From the NCBI GenBank assembly GCA_041499965.1, contig JBGQLG010000003.1, positions 1 through 64,000 of the forward strand: a stretch of 64,000 nucleotides of DNA, read 5' to 3'. Positions within the stretch are counted from its first letter, which is position 1. Each line of letters opens with the position of its first letter. The notes beneath the pieces are model-generated. The model saw only the letters and a list, made by a program, of their open reading frames with translations, was not told the origin of the DNA and ran no database searches. This stretch comes from AR5 sp041499965. Its GTDB lineage: Bacteria > Methylomirabilota > Methylomirabilia > Rokubacteriales > CSP1-6. Of the stretch, positions 15,295 to 23,287 are shown one piece after another. The translations under genes and the position numbers were made by a program.

Positions 15295-15616
15295 GGGCGA
15301 CCTCCTGTGCGGACGGGACCGGCGTGAACGGCGGATCGAGCGGAGCGCTGTCCGGACGGATGAGGAGAATCGGGACCGCCGTCGCGCGCAGCACGCTCTC
15401 GGCGCCACTGCCGAGCACGAGTCGGCTCACCCCGCTACGGCCGTGGCTCGCCATGACGATCAGGTCGGCGTGACGGTAACGGGCGGTCTCGACGATCGCC
15501 GTGACCGGGAGGCCGAGCTTGGCCCCGGGCCCCCGCGCGAACTCCACCGCCGGTGTCAGGGCGGCCTCGGCGACCAGCGAACCGTCGAGGGGAACGAGGA
15601 ACTGGGTGTGTGCCAT
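15287..15616 (-). CDS. shortened universal stress protein with internal deletion
   Basis: 109 residues, about 50 shorter than its neighbour at 14138-14620. The first strand FLVPLDGSLVAEAAL and the end, with loop ASHGRSGVSRLVLGS, align well. The middle (one strand and two helices between AKLGL and PVTAIVETA) is missing without loss of frame. The ATP loop is retained, but the fold must be rearranged; it could be inactive or act only as a dimer partner. The ATG lies about 8 nt after a predicted sigma-54 start, with no clear ribosome-binding site. Confidence 0.8.
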   Translation of the reverse strand: MAHTQFLVPLDGSLVAEAALTPAVEFARGPGAKLGLPVTAIVETARYRHADLIVMASHGRSGVSRLVLGSGAESVLRATAVPILLIRPDSAPLDPPFTPVPSAQEVAHV

Positions 15617-15633
15617 CGCGTTGATCCCGGTTG

Positions 15634-15649
15634 GGCAACCTGTGTGCCA
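15634..15649 (-). promoter_or_regulatory. sigma-54 promoter of the two-Usp operon
   Basis: TGGCACACAGGTTGCC on the minus strand is a strong -24/-12 match. The predicted start near 15623 is only about 8 nt from the ATG at 15616. Confidence 0.82.
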
Positions 15650-15702
15650 CGCGAGACACCAAGGAATTCTGCCAGTTATGGTGTGTACCGGCGGGCGTCC
15701 GG

Positions 15703-15720
15703 TGGGGCGCCCCCGCCTCG
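15703..15720. promoter_or_regulatory. enhancer-like site for the two-Usp operon
   Basis: TGGGGCGCCCCCGCCTCG, a 7-4-7 imperfect palindrome centred about 88 bp upstream of the predicted start at 15623. Confidence 0.75.
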
Positions 15721-15800
15721 CTGAGACGGATCGACCCCAGCAAGCCGACGCGTCCGGCCAGGGCCCGGCAGGCGAGGGTCATGGTGCTCTCCACACTCGG

Positions 15801-15848
15801 TGGGGAGGCGTCGCCGCAGTGACGCGTGGGTGGGGCTGCCGCGCCTCA
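15801..15848. promoter_or_regulatory. enhancer-like sites for the HAD/ATPase operon
   Basis: TGGGGCTGCCGCGCCTCA (15831-15848) is centred about 90 bp upstream of the predicted start at 15929. TGGGGAGGCGTCGCCGCA (15801-15818) lies 30 bp further out. Confidence 0.72.
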
Positions 15849-15902
15849 TGCCCGGCGGTTCGCAACGGCGTGAATCCGCGGCGTTTGACGCACGGGTTGC
15901 CG

Positions 15903-15918
15903 TGGCAGGGCTGTTGCT
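15903..15918 (+). promoter_or_regulatory. sigma-54 promoter of the HAD/ATPase-LOG operon
   Basis: TGGCAGGGCTGTTGCT on the plus strand gives GG-N10-GC. The predicted start near 15929 is 3 nt before the GTG chosen for the gene, so the transcript would be nearly leaderless. Confidence 0.78.
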
Positions 15919-15931
15919 CCGTGTCGCATCC

Positions 15932-17653
15932 GTGGTCCGTTTCCAGGCGCTCGCGCTCGACTACGACGGCACGCTGGTCTCACACGATCACCTCACCGAC
16001 GCCACCGTCGCCGCGCTGGAGCGCGCCCGCCGGGCGGGGTTGCAGCTCATCCTGATCACCGGGCGCACCTTCTTCGAGCTCTCACGCGTGTGCCGCCGCC
16101 TCGACCTGTTCGACGTCGTGGTCGCCGAGAACGGCGCCGTCCTGCACTATCCGGCCGAGGACGCCATCCGGGACGAGGGGCCGTCACCGCCGCCGAGGCT
16201 GATCGCCGCGCTGGACCGGCAGGCGATTCCCTTCCAGGTCGGCCGCGTGATCGTGGCGACCGGCCACAGCTATGAGGGGCAGGTGCGCCGGATCATGGCG
16301 GAGCTGGGGGTCGAGCTCGAGCTCGTGCGCAACCGGGCCGCGCTGATGCTGCTGCCGCCCGGCGTATCGAAGGGGAGCGGGCTCAAGCACGCGCTGCAGC
16401 GGTTGGGACTCTCGTTCCATGACGTCCTGGCCATCGGCGACGCCGAGAACGATCTGGAGATGTTCGCGACCTGCGGTTTCGCCGCCTGCCCAGCCAGCGC
16501 GGTCGCCGAGGTGACGCAGGTCGCCGACTGGGTGTTCGCCGGGGAGGGTGGCGAGGCGGTCACCCGCGCCATCGACGGCCCCATCCTGGACGGTTCGCTG
16601 TCGCCGCCGCGCTCGGGTCGGGAGCGGATCAAGCTCGGCTGGGCCCGGACCACCACCAAGCCGGTGACCATTCCCGCCCAGGGCGTGAACGTGCTGGTGC
16701 ACGGCGACTCGCTGTCCGGCAAGTCCTGGCTGGCCGGCGGCTTCGTCGAGCGCCTCGTCGCCGCCCGCTACGCGACGTGTGTCATCGATCCCGAAGGGGA
16801 CCATCAGGCGCTCGCCGACGTGCGGGGCATCACGTGGTGCGAGATCCGCACCACCGAGGACTGGGACGCCGCGCTCGCCGCCTTCGAGCGCAATCCGGCC
16901 GCCAGCGTGGTCGCGGATCTATCGTCCATGCCGGTCGATCGCCAGCTCGGGCTCGTACGCCACGGGCTCACCCTCTTGCGGAGGCTGCGCGCCCTGCGCG
17001 GGCTGCCGCACTGGATCGTGCTCGACGAGGCGCACTACGCGTTGCACGAGGCCGGCGTACCGGATGACGCCGTCGGTCTCGACGCCAAGGGCTTCTGTCT
17101 CGTCACCTATCGACCGAGCGGCCTGCGGGCCTCGGTGCTCGACGCGATCGACCTGTTCGTGTTCGGACGCACCACGGCCGCCGCCGAGCTGGCGTTCCTC
17201 CGGGCGCTCCTGGAGCGGCGCGGGCGGTGCGCGGCGAGCGTGCTCGACACGCTGCCGGAGCTCACGCCTCCCGACTATCTGCTGGCGGCCGACTGCGGCG
17301 GCGTCGGCTTCGTGGCGCCCCCACGCGCGACCCGCCACGTCCGTCATCTCGGCAAGTACGTTGATCACCCGGTGGCGCCGCCGGAGGCGTTCGTCTTCCG
17401 GCGCGGCGATGGTCGATTCACGGCCGAGGCCAACACGCTGCGGTCGTTCCTGGGCTGTCTGCGGGAGGTCGACGACCACGTGCTCCTCCATCACGCCTCG
17501 CGCGGCGACTTCTCTCGCTGGGTCGCCGACGTGTTTCTCGATCGGCAGCTCGCCAACCAGCTCCGCAAGGCCGAGCGGCGGTCGGGGAAGGATGATGGGG
17601 CGCTCCTGCGAGCATCCCTCACCGGTCTGGTGGCCGGGCTCATCGAGCCGTGA
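15932..17653 (+). CDS. HAD-IIB hydrolase fused to a HerA/DUF87-like ATPase
   Basis: About 573 residues from the GTG at 15932 (the frame is open upstream, with an ATG at 15848). The N-terminal HAD phosphatase (about 1-215) has DYDGTLVSHD, LITGRT, a lysine in GVSKGSGLKHAL and GDAENDLEMF, the Cof-type motifs I-IV. Next is a P-loop ATPase with Walker A HGDSLSGKSW and Walker B WIVLDEAHYA, resembling the DUF87/HerA class. The last 90 residues are a separate all-helical segment. The fusion suggests a phosphatase governed by an ATP-driven module; the substrate is unknown. Its stop overlaps the next gene (GTGA). Confidence 0.85.
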   Translation: MVRFQALALDYDGTLVSHDHLTDATVAALERARRAGLQLILITGRTFFELSRVCRRLDLFDVVVAENGAVLHYPAEDAIRDEGPSPPPRLIAALDRQAIPFQVGRVIVATGHSYEGQVRRIMAELGVELELVRNRAALMLLPPGVSKGSGLKHALQRLGLSFHDVLAIGDAENDLEMFATCGFAACPASAVAEVTQVADWVFAGEGGEAVTRAIDGPILDGSLSPPRSGRERIKLGWARTTTKPVTIPAQGVNVLVHGDSLSGKSWLAGGFVERLVAARYATCVIDPEGDHQALADVRGITWCEIRTTEDWDAALAAFERNPAASVVADLSSMPVDRQLGLVRHGLTLLRRLRALRGLPHWIVLDEAHYALHEAGVPDDAVGLDAKGFCLVTYRPSGLRASVLDAIDLFVFGRTTAAAELAFLRALLERRGRCAASVLDTLPELTPPDYLLAADCGGVGFVAPPRATRHVRHLGKYVDHPVAPPEAFVFRRGDGRFTAEANTLRSFLGCLREVDDHVLLHHASRGDFSRWVADVFLDRQLANQLRKAERRSGKDDGALLRASLTGLVAGLIEP

Positions 17654-18390
17654 GGCACGAGTGGGGCCGGGTGCCCGGTCCCGTCGAGGTGAGGCGCTTC
17701 CTGGAAGGCCCCCAGCCGCGGAGGTCCGAGCTCCGGCTGGCCCTGGGCATCTTCACGGAGTTCATTCGCGGCTTCCGGTCGTTGCACTTCGTGGGGCCCT
17801 GCGTGACCGTGTTCGGGTCGGCGCGCTTCAAGGAAGACCACCCCTACTACGCGATGGCGCGCGCGATCGGCCACGGCCTCGCCGAGCTCGGCTTCACGGT
17901 CGTCACCGGAGGCGGGCCCGGCATCATGGAGGCAGCCAACCGCGGCGCCCGCGAGGCGCGCGGCCGCTCGATTGGCTGCAACATCGAGCTGCCGGCGGAG
18001 CAAACGCCCAATCCGTACCTGGACCGCTGGATCACGTTCCGCCACTTCTTCGTGCGCAAGGTCATGCTGGTGAAGTATTCGTACGCATTCGTGGCGCTAC
18101 CGGGCGGCTTCGGCACGCTCGACGAGATCTTCGAGACCGCCACGCTGATCCAGACGGGCAAGATCGAGGACTTTCCGCTCGTCCTGGTGGGACGCGACTT
18201 CTGGCGCCCGCTCACCGACTTCCTGCACGGCCCGCTGGAGCGGATGGGACTGATCGATCCCCGGGACGCCGACCGGATCATCGTCGCGGATTCGGCGACG
18301 GAGGCGGTGGAGGCCGTGCGCACCATCGCCGTCCCGAGCTTCGGCCTGCGCTATCGGCAGCCGCGCCGCCGGTGGCTGCTGAACGAATGA
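17650..18390 (+). CDS. LOG-family nucleoside-monophosphate phosphoribohydrolase (TIGR00730)
   Basis: 246 residues with the lysine-decarboxylase-like Rossmann fold. Diagnostic motifs are VTGGGPGIMEAANRGA and LPGGFGTLDEIFE, the PGGxGTxxE signature of LOG proteins. Family members cleave AMP or cytokinin monophosphates to base and ribose 5-phosphate. The GTG overlaps the TGA of the HAD/ATPase gene, so the two are co-translated. A housekeeping role in nucleotide breakdown under stress is an inference. Confidence 0.9.
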   Translation: MRHEWGRVPGPVEVRRFLEGPQPRRSELRLALGIFTEFIRGFRSLHFVGPCVTVFGSARFKEDHPYYAMARAIGHGLAELGFTVVTGGGPGIMEAANRGAREARGRSIGCNIELPAEQTPNPYLDRWITFRHFFVRKVMLVKYSYAFVALPGGFGTLDEIFETATLIQTGKIEDFPLVLVGRDFWRPLTDFLHGPLERMGLIDPRDADRIIVADSATEAVEAVRTIAVPSFGLRYRQPRRRWLLNE

Positions 18391-18413
18391 CCGGGCCGAG
18401 CTCGCGAATCCGC

Positions 18414-18488
18414 CTACGTCGCCGGCCGCATCCGCTCAGCGTACTTGATCATGATCTCGCCCATCGCGTTCATCATCTCGCCCCGCAT
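18414..18488 (-). CDS. possible 24-residue methionine-rich peptide after groEL
   Basis: A tiny open frame (MRGEMMNAMGEIMIKYAERM plus four residues) begins about 40 bp after the GroEL stop and could be co-transcribed. It is amphipathic, with six methionines in the first 20 residues. No convincing ribosome-binding site precedes it. It may be a real micropeptide, the relic of a longer protein, or chance. Confidence 0.3.
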   Translation of the reverse strand: MRGEMMNAMGEIMIKYAERMRPAT

Positions 18489-18528
18489 CGCAGACCGCCC
18501 CTGGTTCGGGGCGGCCGCGCCGCCCGGG

Positions 18529-20148
18529 TCATCCGAGCTCCGGCTCGCTCCCCGTCTCTCTCCTGGCCTCGGGCAGCTGGACCATCGTGGCCTCGGTCAA
18601 GAGGAGCAGGCTGGCCACCGACACTGCGTTCTCGAGCGCCACGCGAACGACCTTCGTCGGATCGATGATGCCGGCCTCGACGAGGTCCACCCACTGCTTG
18701 CGGCCGGCGTCGAACCCGAGCGCGCCGGTGCCCTCGCGCATGCGGGCAACGATGACGCCGCCGTCGACGGCGGAGTTCTCGGCGATCTGGCGGGTCGGCG
18801 CTTCCAGGGCACGCCGGAGGATCTGCAGGCCCGTCCGCTCGTCGCCCTCGGTCTTCGCCTCTTCGCGCTCGACCGCCTCGATGGCGCGTAGCAACGCCAG
18901 CCCGCCGCCTGGCACGATCCCCTCGGCCACGGCCGCCTTGGTGGCGTTGATCGCGTCCTCGAGCGCCTCCTTGCGGCTCTTCATCTCGGTCTCCGACGGG
19001 GCGCCGACCCGGATGACGGCGACGCCGCCCGACAGCTTGGCCAGCCGCTCCTCGAGCTTCTCCCGGTCGTAGTCACTGGTCGTCTTCGTGATCTGCTGGC
19101 GGATCTGCTGCTTGCGCCCCTCGATGGCGGCCTTGCTGCCGTGGCCGCTGATGATGGTCGTGTTGTCTTTGTCCACCACCACGCGGCCGGCCCGCCCGAG
19201 CTGGCTGGCCTGGACGTTCTCGAGCTTGGTCCCGGTCTCCTCGCTCAGCACCTCGCCGCCGACCAGCACCGCGATGTCGGCCAGCATCTCCTTGCGGCGG
19301 TCGCCGAAGCCGGGCGCCTTCACCGCGATGCAGCGCAGCGACCCGCGGAGCTTGTTGACGACCAGCGTGGCCAGCGCCTCACCCTCGACGTCCTCGGCGA
19401 TGATCACCAGGGCCTCGCCCGCCCGCGCGATCTGCTCCAGCAGCGGCAGGAGGTCCTTCATGATCGTCAGCTTGCGGTCGGTGACCAGCACCCGGGCATT
19501 CTCGAGGACGGCTTCCATCTTCTCCGGGTCGGTGACGAAGTAGGGGGAGAGGTAGCCGCGGTCGAACTGCAGACCCTCCACCACCTCGAGCTGGGTCTCC
19601 GTCGTCTTCGACTCCTCCAGCGTGATGACACCCTCGTCGCCGACCTTCTCCATGGCGTCGGCGATCAGCTCACCGATAGCGGTGTCGTTGTGGGCCGAGA
19701 TCGCCGCGACCTGCGCCTTCTCCAGCCGGCTCTTCACCGGACGCGACAGCTCGCGCAGTCGCTCGACGGCCACCCGCGTGCCGCGGTCGAGGCCCCGCTT
19801 GAGGTCGACGGCGCTCGCCCCGGCCACCACGTTCTTGACTCCCTCGGCGAAGATCGCCTGGGCCAGGATGGTCGCCGTCGAGGTGCCGTCGCCCACGGCG
19901 TCGCCGGTCCGCTCGGCCGCCTGCCGGATCGTCTGCGCGCCGAGGTTCTCGGTCGGATCTTCGAGGTTCGTCTCCTTGGCGATGGTGACGCCGTCGTTGC
20001 ACACGAGCGGCGCCCCGAACTTCCGCTCGATGAGCACGCACTTCGATCGGGGGCCGAGCGTCACCCGCACCGCATCGGCAACGGCGTTCACGCCACGGAG
20101 AATTTTCTCTCTCGCCTGCGACCGGAACATGACCTGCGTGTGGCTCAT
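18529..20148 (-). CDS. groEL: GroEL-type chaperonin (standalone)
   Basis: 539 residues covering equatorial, intermediate and apical domains of a group I chaperonin. ATPase motifs are VTLGPRSKCV, GDGTSTATILAQ and EGIVPGGGLALL; the apical binding surface (FDRGYLSPYF) is conserved. The usual Gly-Gly-Met tail is absent; the protein ends in a charged segment. No groES lies next to it, so it probably uses a GroES from another locus and is a second, stress-specific paralogue. An AGGGAGG box precedes the ATG at 20148. A sigma-54 promoter with a two-site enhancer, rather than a heat-shock element, drives it. Confidence 0.95.
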   Translation of the reverse strand: MSHTQVMFRSQAREKILRGVNAVADAVRVTLGPRSKCVLIERKFGAPLVCNDGVTIAKETNLEDPTENLGAQTIRQAAERTGDAVGDGTSTATILAQAIFAEGVKNVVAGASAVDLKRGLDRGTRVAVERLRELSRPVKSRLEKAQVAAISAHNDTAIGELIADAMEKVGDEGVITLEESKTTETQLEVVEGLQFDRGYLSPYFVTDPEKMEAVLENARVLVTDRKLTIMKDLLPLLEQIARAGEALVIIAEDVEGEALATLVVNKLRGSLRCIAVKAPGFGDRRKEMLADIAVLVGGEVLSEETGTKLENVQASQLGRAGRVVVDKDNTTIISGHGSKAAIEGRKQQIRQQITKTTSDYDREKLEERLAKLSGGVAVIRVGAPSETEMKSRKEALEDAINATKAAVAEGIVPGGGLALLRAIEAVEREEAKTEGDERTGLQILRRALEAPTRQIAENSAVDGGVIVARMREGTGALGFDAGRKQWVDLVEAGIIDPTKVVRVALENAVSVASLLLLTEATMVQLPEARRETGSEPELG

Positions 20149-20188
20149 CGTCGCCTCCCTCGGGACGTTTCGACCGAGCCAGTGAAGG

Positions 20189-20204
20189 TGCAGTGCGGAT
20201 GCCA
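20189..20204 (-). promoter_or_regulatory. sigma-54 promoter of groEL
   Basis: TGGCATCCGCACTGCA on the minus strand, GG-N10-GC. The predicted start near 20178 gives a 30-nt leader that includes the ribosome-binding site. Confidence 0.82.
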
Positions 20205-20255
20205 CGCGCGAAGTCCAGGAATCCGCGAGCTTACTGTCGGGGGTTGCGCCGGCAC

Positions 20256-20293
20256 CGGGGCGTTGGCGCCTCGCCTCGCGCTCCCGTGCCTCA
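20256..20293. promoter_or_regulatory. tandem enhancer-like sites upstream of groEL
   Basis: CGGGGCGTTGGCGCCTCG (20256-20273) is centred at about -87. A second site keeping the right half TGCCTCA (20276-20293) lies exactly 20 bp further, at about -107. Confidence 0.75.
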
Positions 20294-20424
20294 GACCGCC
20301 GAGATCGCGACAGCCAAGGCGAACGGGACGTCCGGGGGTGGAGCGGACGGCCCCGAGCCCAGAGCGCGGCTCGGGCCACGAGTCGACCGATCCGGTCAGT
20401 GTCGCGATGCCGTCGAGGACCTCG

Positions 20425-20703
20425 TCATCGCCCCGCCGGCGCGACCGGATCCCGCGGGACGCTCTTCCAGATCGCGCCGAGGACACGCCCGCTCACGTAG
20501 CCCACGGTCGCGGTCACCACGACGAGCGCGACGGCCCGGGCAGGCGCGAAGGGCCCGACCTGGTAGGGCGGGGTGATGAAGTGCAGCCAGAAGATGAAGT
20601 CGATCACCGGCTGCGCCCACTGCGCGAGCACCAGCAGCGACCACAGCAGATGCCAGCCGCCGACAAAGAGCGCCAGCACGATCCCGAGCTTGTGGGAACT
20701 CAT
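20425..20703 (-). CDS. small three-helix membrane protein of unknown function
   Basis: 92 residues with hydrophobic segments at about 7-27, 33-48 and 55-78, and a short basic tail. It is rich in Trp (HLLWSLL, QWAQP, FWLHF). I do not recognise the family. It is probably the third gene of the DksA-type operon, 135 bp after the second. A GGAGGAAAACGG stretch before the ATG supports the start. Confidence 0.65.
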   Translation of the reverse strand: MSSHKLGIVLALFVGGWHLLWSLLVLAQWAQPVIDFIFWLHFITPPYQVGPFAPARAVALVVVTATVGYVSGRVLGAIWKSVPRDPVAPAGR

Positions 20704-20838
20704 CCGTTTTCCTCCGGTCGCCAGCGGCTGCCCGACGCCCGCTCCACGGTGCTGCCCGTTGGCTGGCAGGCGGTCGCACGCGCGGGCGTGGGCTCGAGGA
20801 AGGGTAATCGCCGGCCCGGATCTTCGGCGACGATCGCG

Positions 20839-21135
20839 CTACGATCGCGTGAACCGCGGCGACCGGGCCACGACCAGCAGACACCCCTTGCGGCACAGGG
20901 CGACGCCCGGCGTGCCGAGCACCGAGCAGCAGGTGACGTCGACGAACCGGCGCGTCCACTCGTCCCGCGCGAGCTCGGCGGTGGCCGGCTGCCGGATCAG
21001 CGAACAGTGGACGCCGGTGGTCACGGGCTGCATGGCGCGCGGGAAGAGGCGTAGCACCCCCAGCACGAGCACGGTCGCGGTCGTGGAGACCACGAGGACG
21101 AGCAGTGCGCCTTCGAGCGTCGTCAGCGAGTACAT
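20839..21135 (-). CDS. small membrane-anchored cysteine-containing protein
   Basis: 98 residues: one N-terminal membrane segment (about 8-30, LLVLVVSTTATVLVLGVL) followed by a soluble part with five cysteines (GVHC, a CC pair in VTCCSV, LCRKGC). The spacing could bind a metal or form disulfides. No family is recognised. It starts 19 bp after the zinc-finger gene, so both are expressed together. Confidence 0.62.
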   Translation of the reverse strand: MYSLTTLEGALLVLVVSTTATVLVLGVLRLFPRAMQPVTTGVHCSLIRQPATAELARDEWTRRFVDVTCCSVLGTPGVALCRKGCLLVVARSPRFTRS

Positions 21136-21154
21136 GGGCTTTCCCCCCGCGGCG

Positions 21155-21526
21155 TCAGTGCGCCGCTTCGGCCCGGGCTTGGCAGGTCGCACACCGGCGG
21201 GCCGTCGGCACCGCCCGCAGGCGGGTCAGCGGGATCGCGCGATGGCAGCTCTCGCACACGCCGAACACGCCGGCCTCGAGCCGGCGCTGCGCGGCGTCGA
21301 TCTCGTCCATCTCGTGCCGCTCGCGACCCTCGAGCCGGGCCAGGAGGTCACCGATGGCACCGGTCGCTGCGCCCTCGCCGAATTCGCTCGGCTGCTGCGA
21401 TTCGAGCGTCGCCAGCTCGTCGTCGGTGGTGGCGACGGTACGCGCCAGGCTCCAGCGCATCGCGGCCAGGCGCTGGCGAAACTCCGCGGTCACGCGCGGC
21501 CGTTTCCTGCGTGTCGACGTCGTCAT
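21155..21526 (-). CDS. DksA/TraR-type C4 zinc-finger protein
   Basis: 123 residues. A helical N-terminal half with glutamates and arginines is followed by a zinc finger CESC-x17-CATC near residues 90-115 (FGVCESCHRAIP, RRCATCQ), the hallmark of DksA/TraR proteins. Such proteins bind RNA polymerase through the secondary channel and tune transcription during starvation. The acidic coiled-coil tip of true DksA is not clear, so a more general DksA-like role is safer. A GGAGG box lies before the ATG. It leads an operon with two small membrane proteins. Confidence 0.85.
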   Translation of the reverse strand: MTTSTRRKRPRVTAEFRQRLAAMRWSLARTVATTDDELATLESQQPSEFGEGAATGAIGDLLARLEGRERHEMDEIDAAQRRLEAGVFGVCESCHRAIPLTRLRAVPTARRCATCQARAEAAH

Positions 21527-21582
21527 GTCATCGCTCCTCCCGCCGGGTCAGCCTCGTGGCGCCCGAGCTGTCTCGATCTTGG

Positions 21583-21598
21583 TGCACTGCGGGTGCCA
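21583..21598 (-). promoter_or_regulatory. sigma-54 promoter of the DksA-type operon
   Basis: TGGCACCCGCAGTGCA on the minus strand, GG-N10-GC. The predicted start near 21572 leaves a 46-nt leader. Confidence 0.82.
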
Positions 21599-21649
21599 TC
21601 CCGGAGGTGGCGAAATTCAGGGACTTACGCGACGGGGGGAGGTCCACGG

Positions 21650-21667
21650 CGGGGCGCCGGCGCCCCG
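21650..21667. promoter_or_regulatory. enhancer-like perfect palindrome upstream of the DksA-type operon
   Basis: CGGGGCGCCGGCGCCCCG is a perfect 18-bp palindrome centred about 87 bp upstream of the predicted start at 21572. Confidence 0.78.
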
Positions 21668-21690
21668 CGCGGGACTCGGTCGCCACGCGG

Positions 21691-21912
21691 TCAGCGCTTC
21701 TTGACCTTCGGCTTGGTCACGCCCCACCGCACCCGCGGGCCCTCGGCGGCCTGCATCAGCATGGTGTCCTTGCGCACGGCCACGTGAGCCGTCTTCTGGC
21801 GCCGCCGCACGCGCGGCGTGGGCGGAGTGTCGTGGGGCGGGCTCCCCGCCTTCGGGGAGCGGCGGGCCACCAGGGTCTTGGTGCGTCGGGCGCGTCGCTT
21901 GTTCGCGGCCAT
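21691..21912 (-). CDS. small basic protein of unknown function
   Basis: 73 residues, very rich in Arg and Lys, starting MAANKRRARRTKTLVARR and ending KPKVKKR. An AGGAG box lies about 8 nt before the ATG. It could bind nucleic acid, but no family is recognised. The same frame is open for about 230 bp upstream with coding-like codon use and no standard start codon, so the gene may once have been longer. It closes the Hsp20-CBS operon. Confidence 0.5.
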   Translation of the reverse strand: MAANKRRARRTKTLVARRSPKAGSPPHDTPPTPRVRRRQKTAHVAVRKDTMLMQAAEGPRVRWGVTKPKVKKR

Positions 21913-22141
21913 GGGTTGCTCCTGGGGCACGCCGTGGACATGAGGCAACACGGCGTGGGGATCGGAGTAGATGACCCACGTGGGCTCGAGCCAGCCCCGG
22001 GGCGCGGTACGGGCGTCGTGGACCTCGGCGGCCCACTCGAGGTCACGCTCGAGGCTCGACGCGATGAATGCCCGGATCCCGTCGCAGAGACCGGGACCGG
22101 GCCAGCGGCAAGGTCCTTCGATCCGGCGTCGAACCGGGCGT

Positions 22142-22687
22142 TCAATCGACGACGCCGTGGTTGGCGGGCATGTCCGTCGGTTCCGGGATCGGGAACCCGT
22201 AGTCGTACGGCTCGGCGGCGCCCGACGGAGCGGCCAGCGGACGGATCGTGGCGAGCCGGGCGCCGAGGAGCTTTTCCATGGCCGCCAGCACGTCGATCTC
22301 GGTGAGGATGCCGACGATGAGGCCCTCGTCCACGACGGGCAGGGCGCCGATCTTTCGCTCCCGCATGAGGCGCGCGGCCGCCCGCAGGTCGGCATCGGCG
22401 CGCACGCTGACGACGCCCCACGTCATCACCTCGCCCACGGTGAGCGTCCGCAGCGTGAGGGTGGCGTCGCCGAGCGCGTCCTGGATCCGCGGATCGAAGA
22501 CCACCTGCCGGAGATCACGGTCGGTGACGATGCCGACCAGCCGCCCGCGCCCGTCCACGACCGGCAGGTGGCGGATCTTCCGTGTCCGCATGAGGTCCGC
22601 GGCAATGGCGATCGGCGCGTCGGCGCGCACGACGACCGGGTCACGATGCATCCAGTCGCGAACGGGCATGGGCTCGAGCCACTGCAT
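22142..22687 (-). CDS. CBS-pair protein
   Basis: 181 residues from the ATG at 22687, chosen because a GGGGA box precedes it. Two CBS motifs (about 8-60 and 85-140) show VRDWMHRDPVVV, LVGIVTDRDLR, VGEVMTWGVVSV and IVGILTEIDVL. A Pro/Asp-rich tail of about 40 residues follows. It is the third of three consecutive CBS genes behind Hsp20 and overlaps the previous one's region. These proteins probably sense adenine nucleotides; the partner is not known. Confidence 0.9.
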   Translation of the reverse strand: MQWLEPMPVRDWMHRDPVVVRADAPIAIAADLMRTRKIRHLPVVDGRGRLVGIVTDRDLRQVVFDPRIQDALGDATLTLRTLTVGEVMTWGVVSVRADADLRAAARLMRERKIGALPVVDEGLIVGILTEIDVLAAMEKLLGARLATIRPLAAPSGAAEPYDYGFPIPEPTDMPANHGVVD

Positions 22688-22701
22688 CGCCGCGTCCCCG
22701 C

Positions 22702-23268
22702 TCAGCGGTACGCGAGCGCCCACCGGTACGGGCGGGCGACCACGCCTTCGTCCAGGATCTCGCGGAACGTGGCCAGGACGTCGCGCTCGGTGAGGATGCC
22801 GACGACGCGGTCGGCCTCGACGACGGGCAGCGCGCCGACCTTGCGCTCGTGCATCAGCCGGGCGGCGTCGCGGATGCTGGTCGCCGGCGTCACGCTGACC
22901 GCACCCCAGGTCATGACGTCGCGCACGGTGAGACCGCGCAGCGCATCCGTCGCCCGGGCCAACCGGGCCTGCACGGTCGGATCGAACACTACCTGCCGGA
23001 GATCACGGTCGGTCACGATGCCCACCAGCCGGCCGCTCCGGTCCACGACGGGCAAGTGCCGGATGCGCCGGCCGCGCATCAGGCCGATCGCACCACTGAC
23101 GAGCGCGTCCGAATGGACGGTCGTCACCGAACGGCTCATGCGGTCACCGACCCGGATCGACTCCGGCCACGCGACCGCCTCCTGCTCGTCGCGGCTGCGG
23201 CCGGGGTGCAGCGGGCGGCGTGTGCGGATCTCGCGGGTGATCGTGCGGGTCGGACGGCGTCGGGTCAT
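22702..23268 (-). CDS. CBS-pair protein with basic N-terminal extension
   Basis: 188 residues; AGGAGG 7 nt upstream fixes the start at 23268. An Arg/Thr-rich tail of about 40 residues precedes two CBS motifs (about 45-100 and 120-175: VGDRMSRSVTTV, LVGIVTDRDLRQVVF, VRDVMTWGAVSV, VVGILTERDVL). It is highly similar to the next gene, so they look like tandem duplicates. The basic extension may contact nucleic acid or a membrane, by inference. Confidence 0.9.
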   Translation of the reverse strand: MTRRRPTRTITREIRTRRPLHPGRSRDEQEAVAWPESIRVGDRMSRSVTTVHSDALVSGAIGLMRGRRIRHLPVVDRSGRLVGIVTDRDLRQVVFDPTVQARLARATDALRGLTVRDVMTWGAVSVTPATSIRDAARLMHERKVGALPVVEADRVVGILTERDVLATFREILDEGVVARPYRWALAYR

Positions 23269-23287
23269 CTGCGACCTCCTCGTGGGG

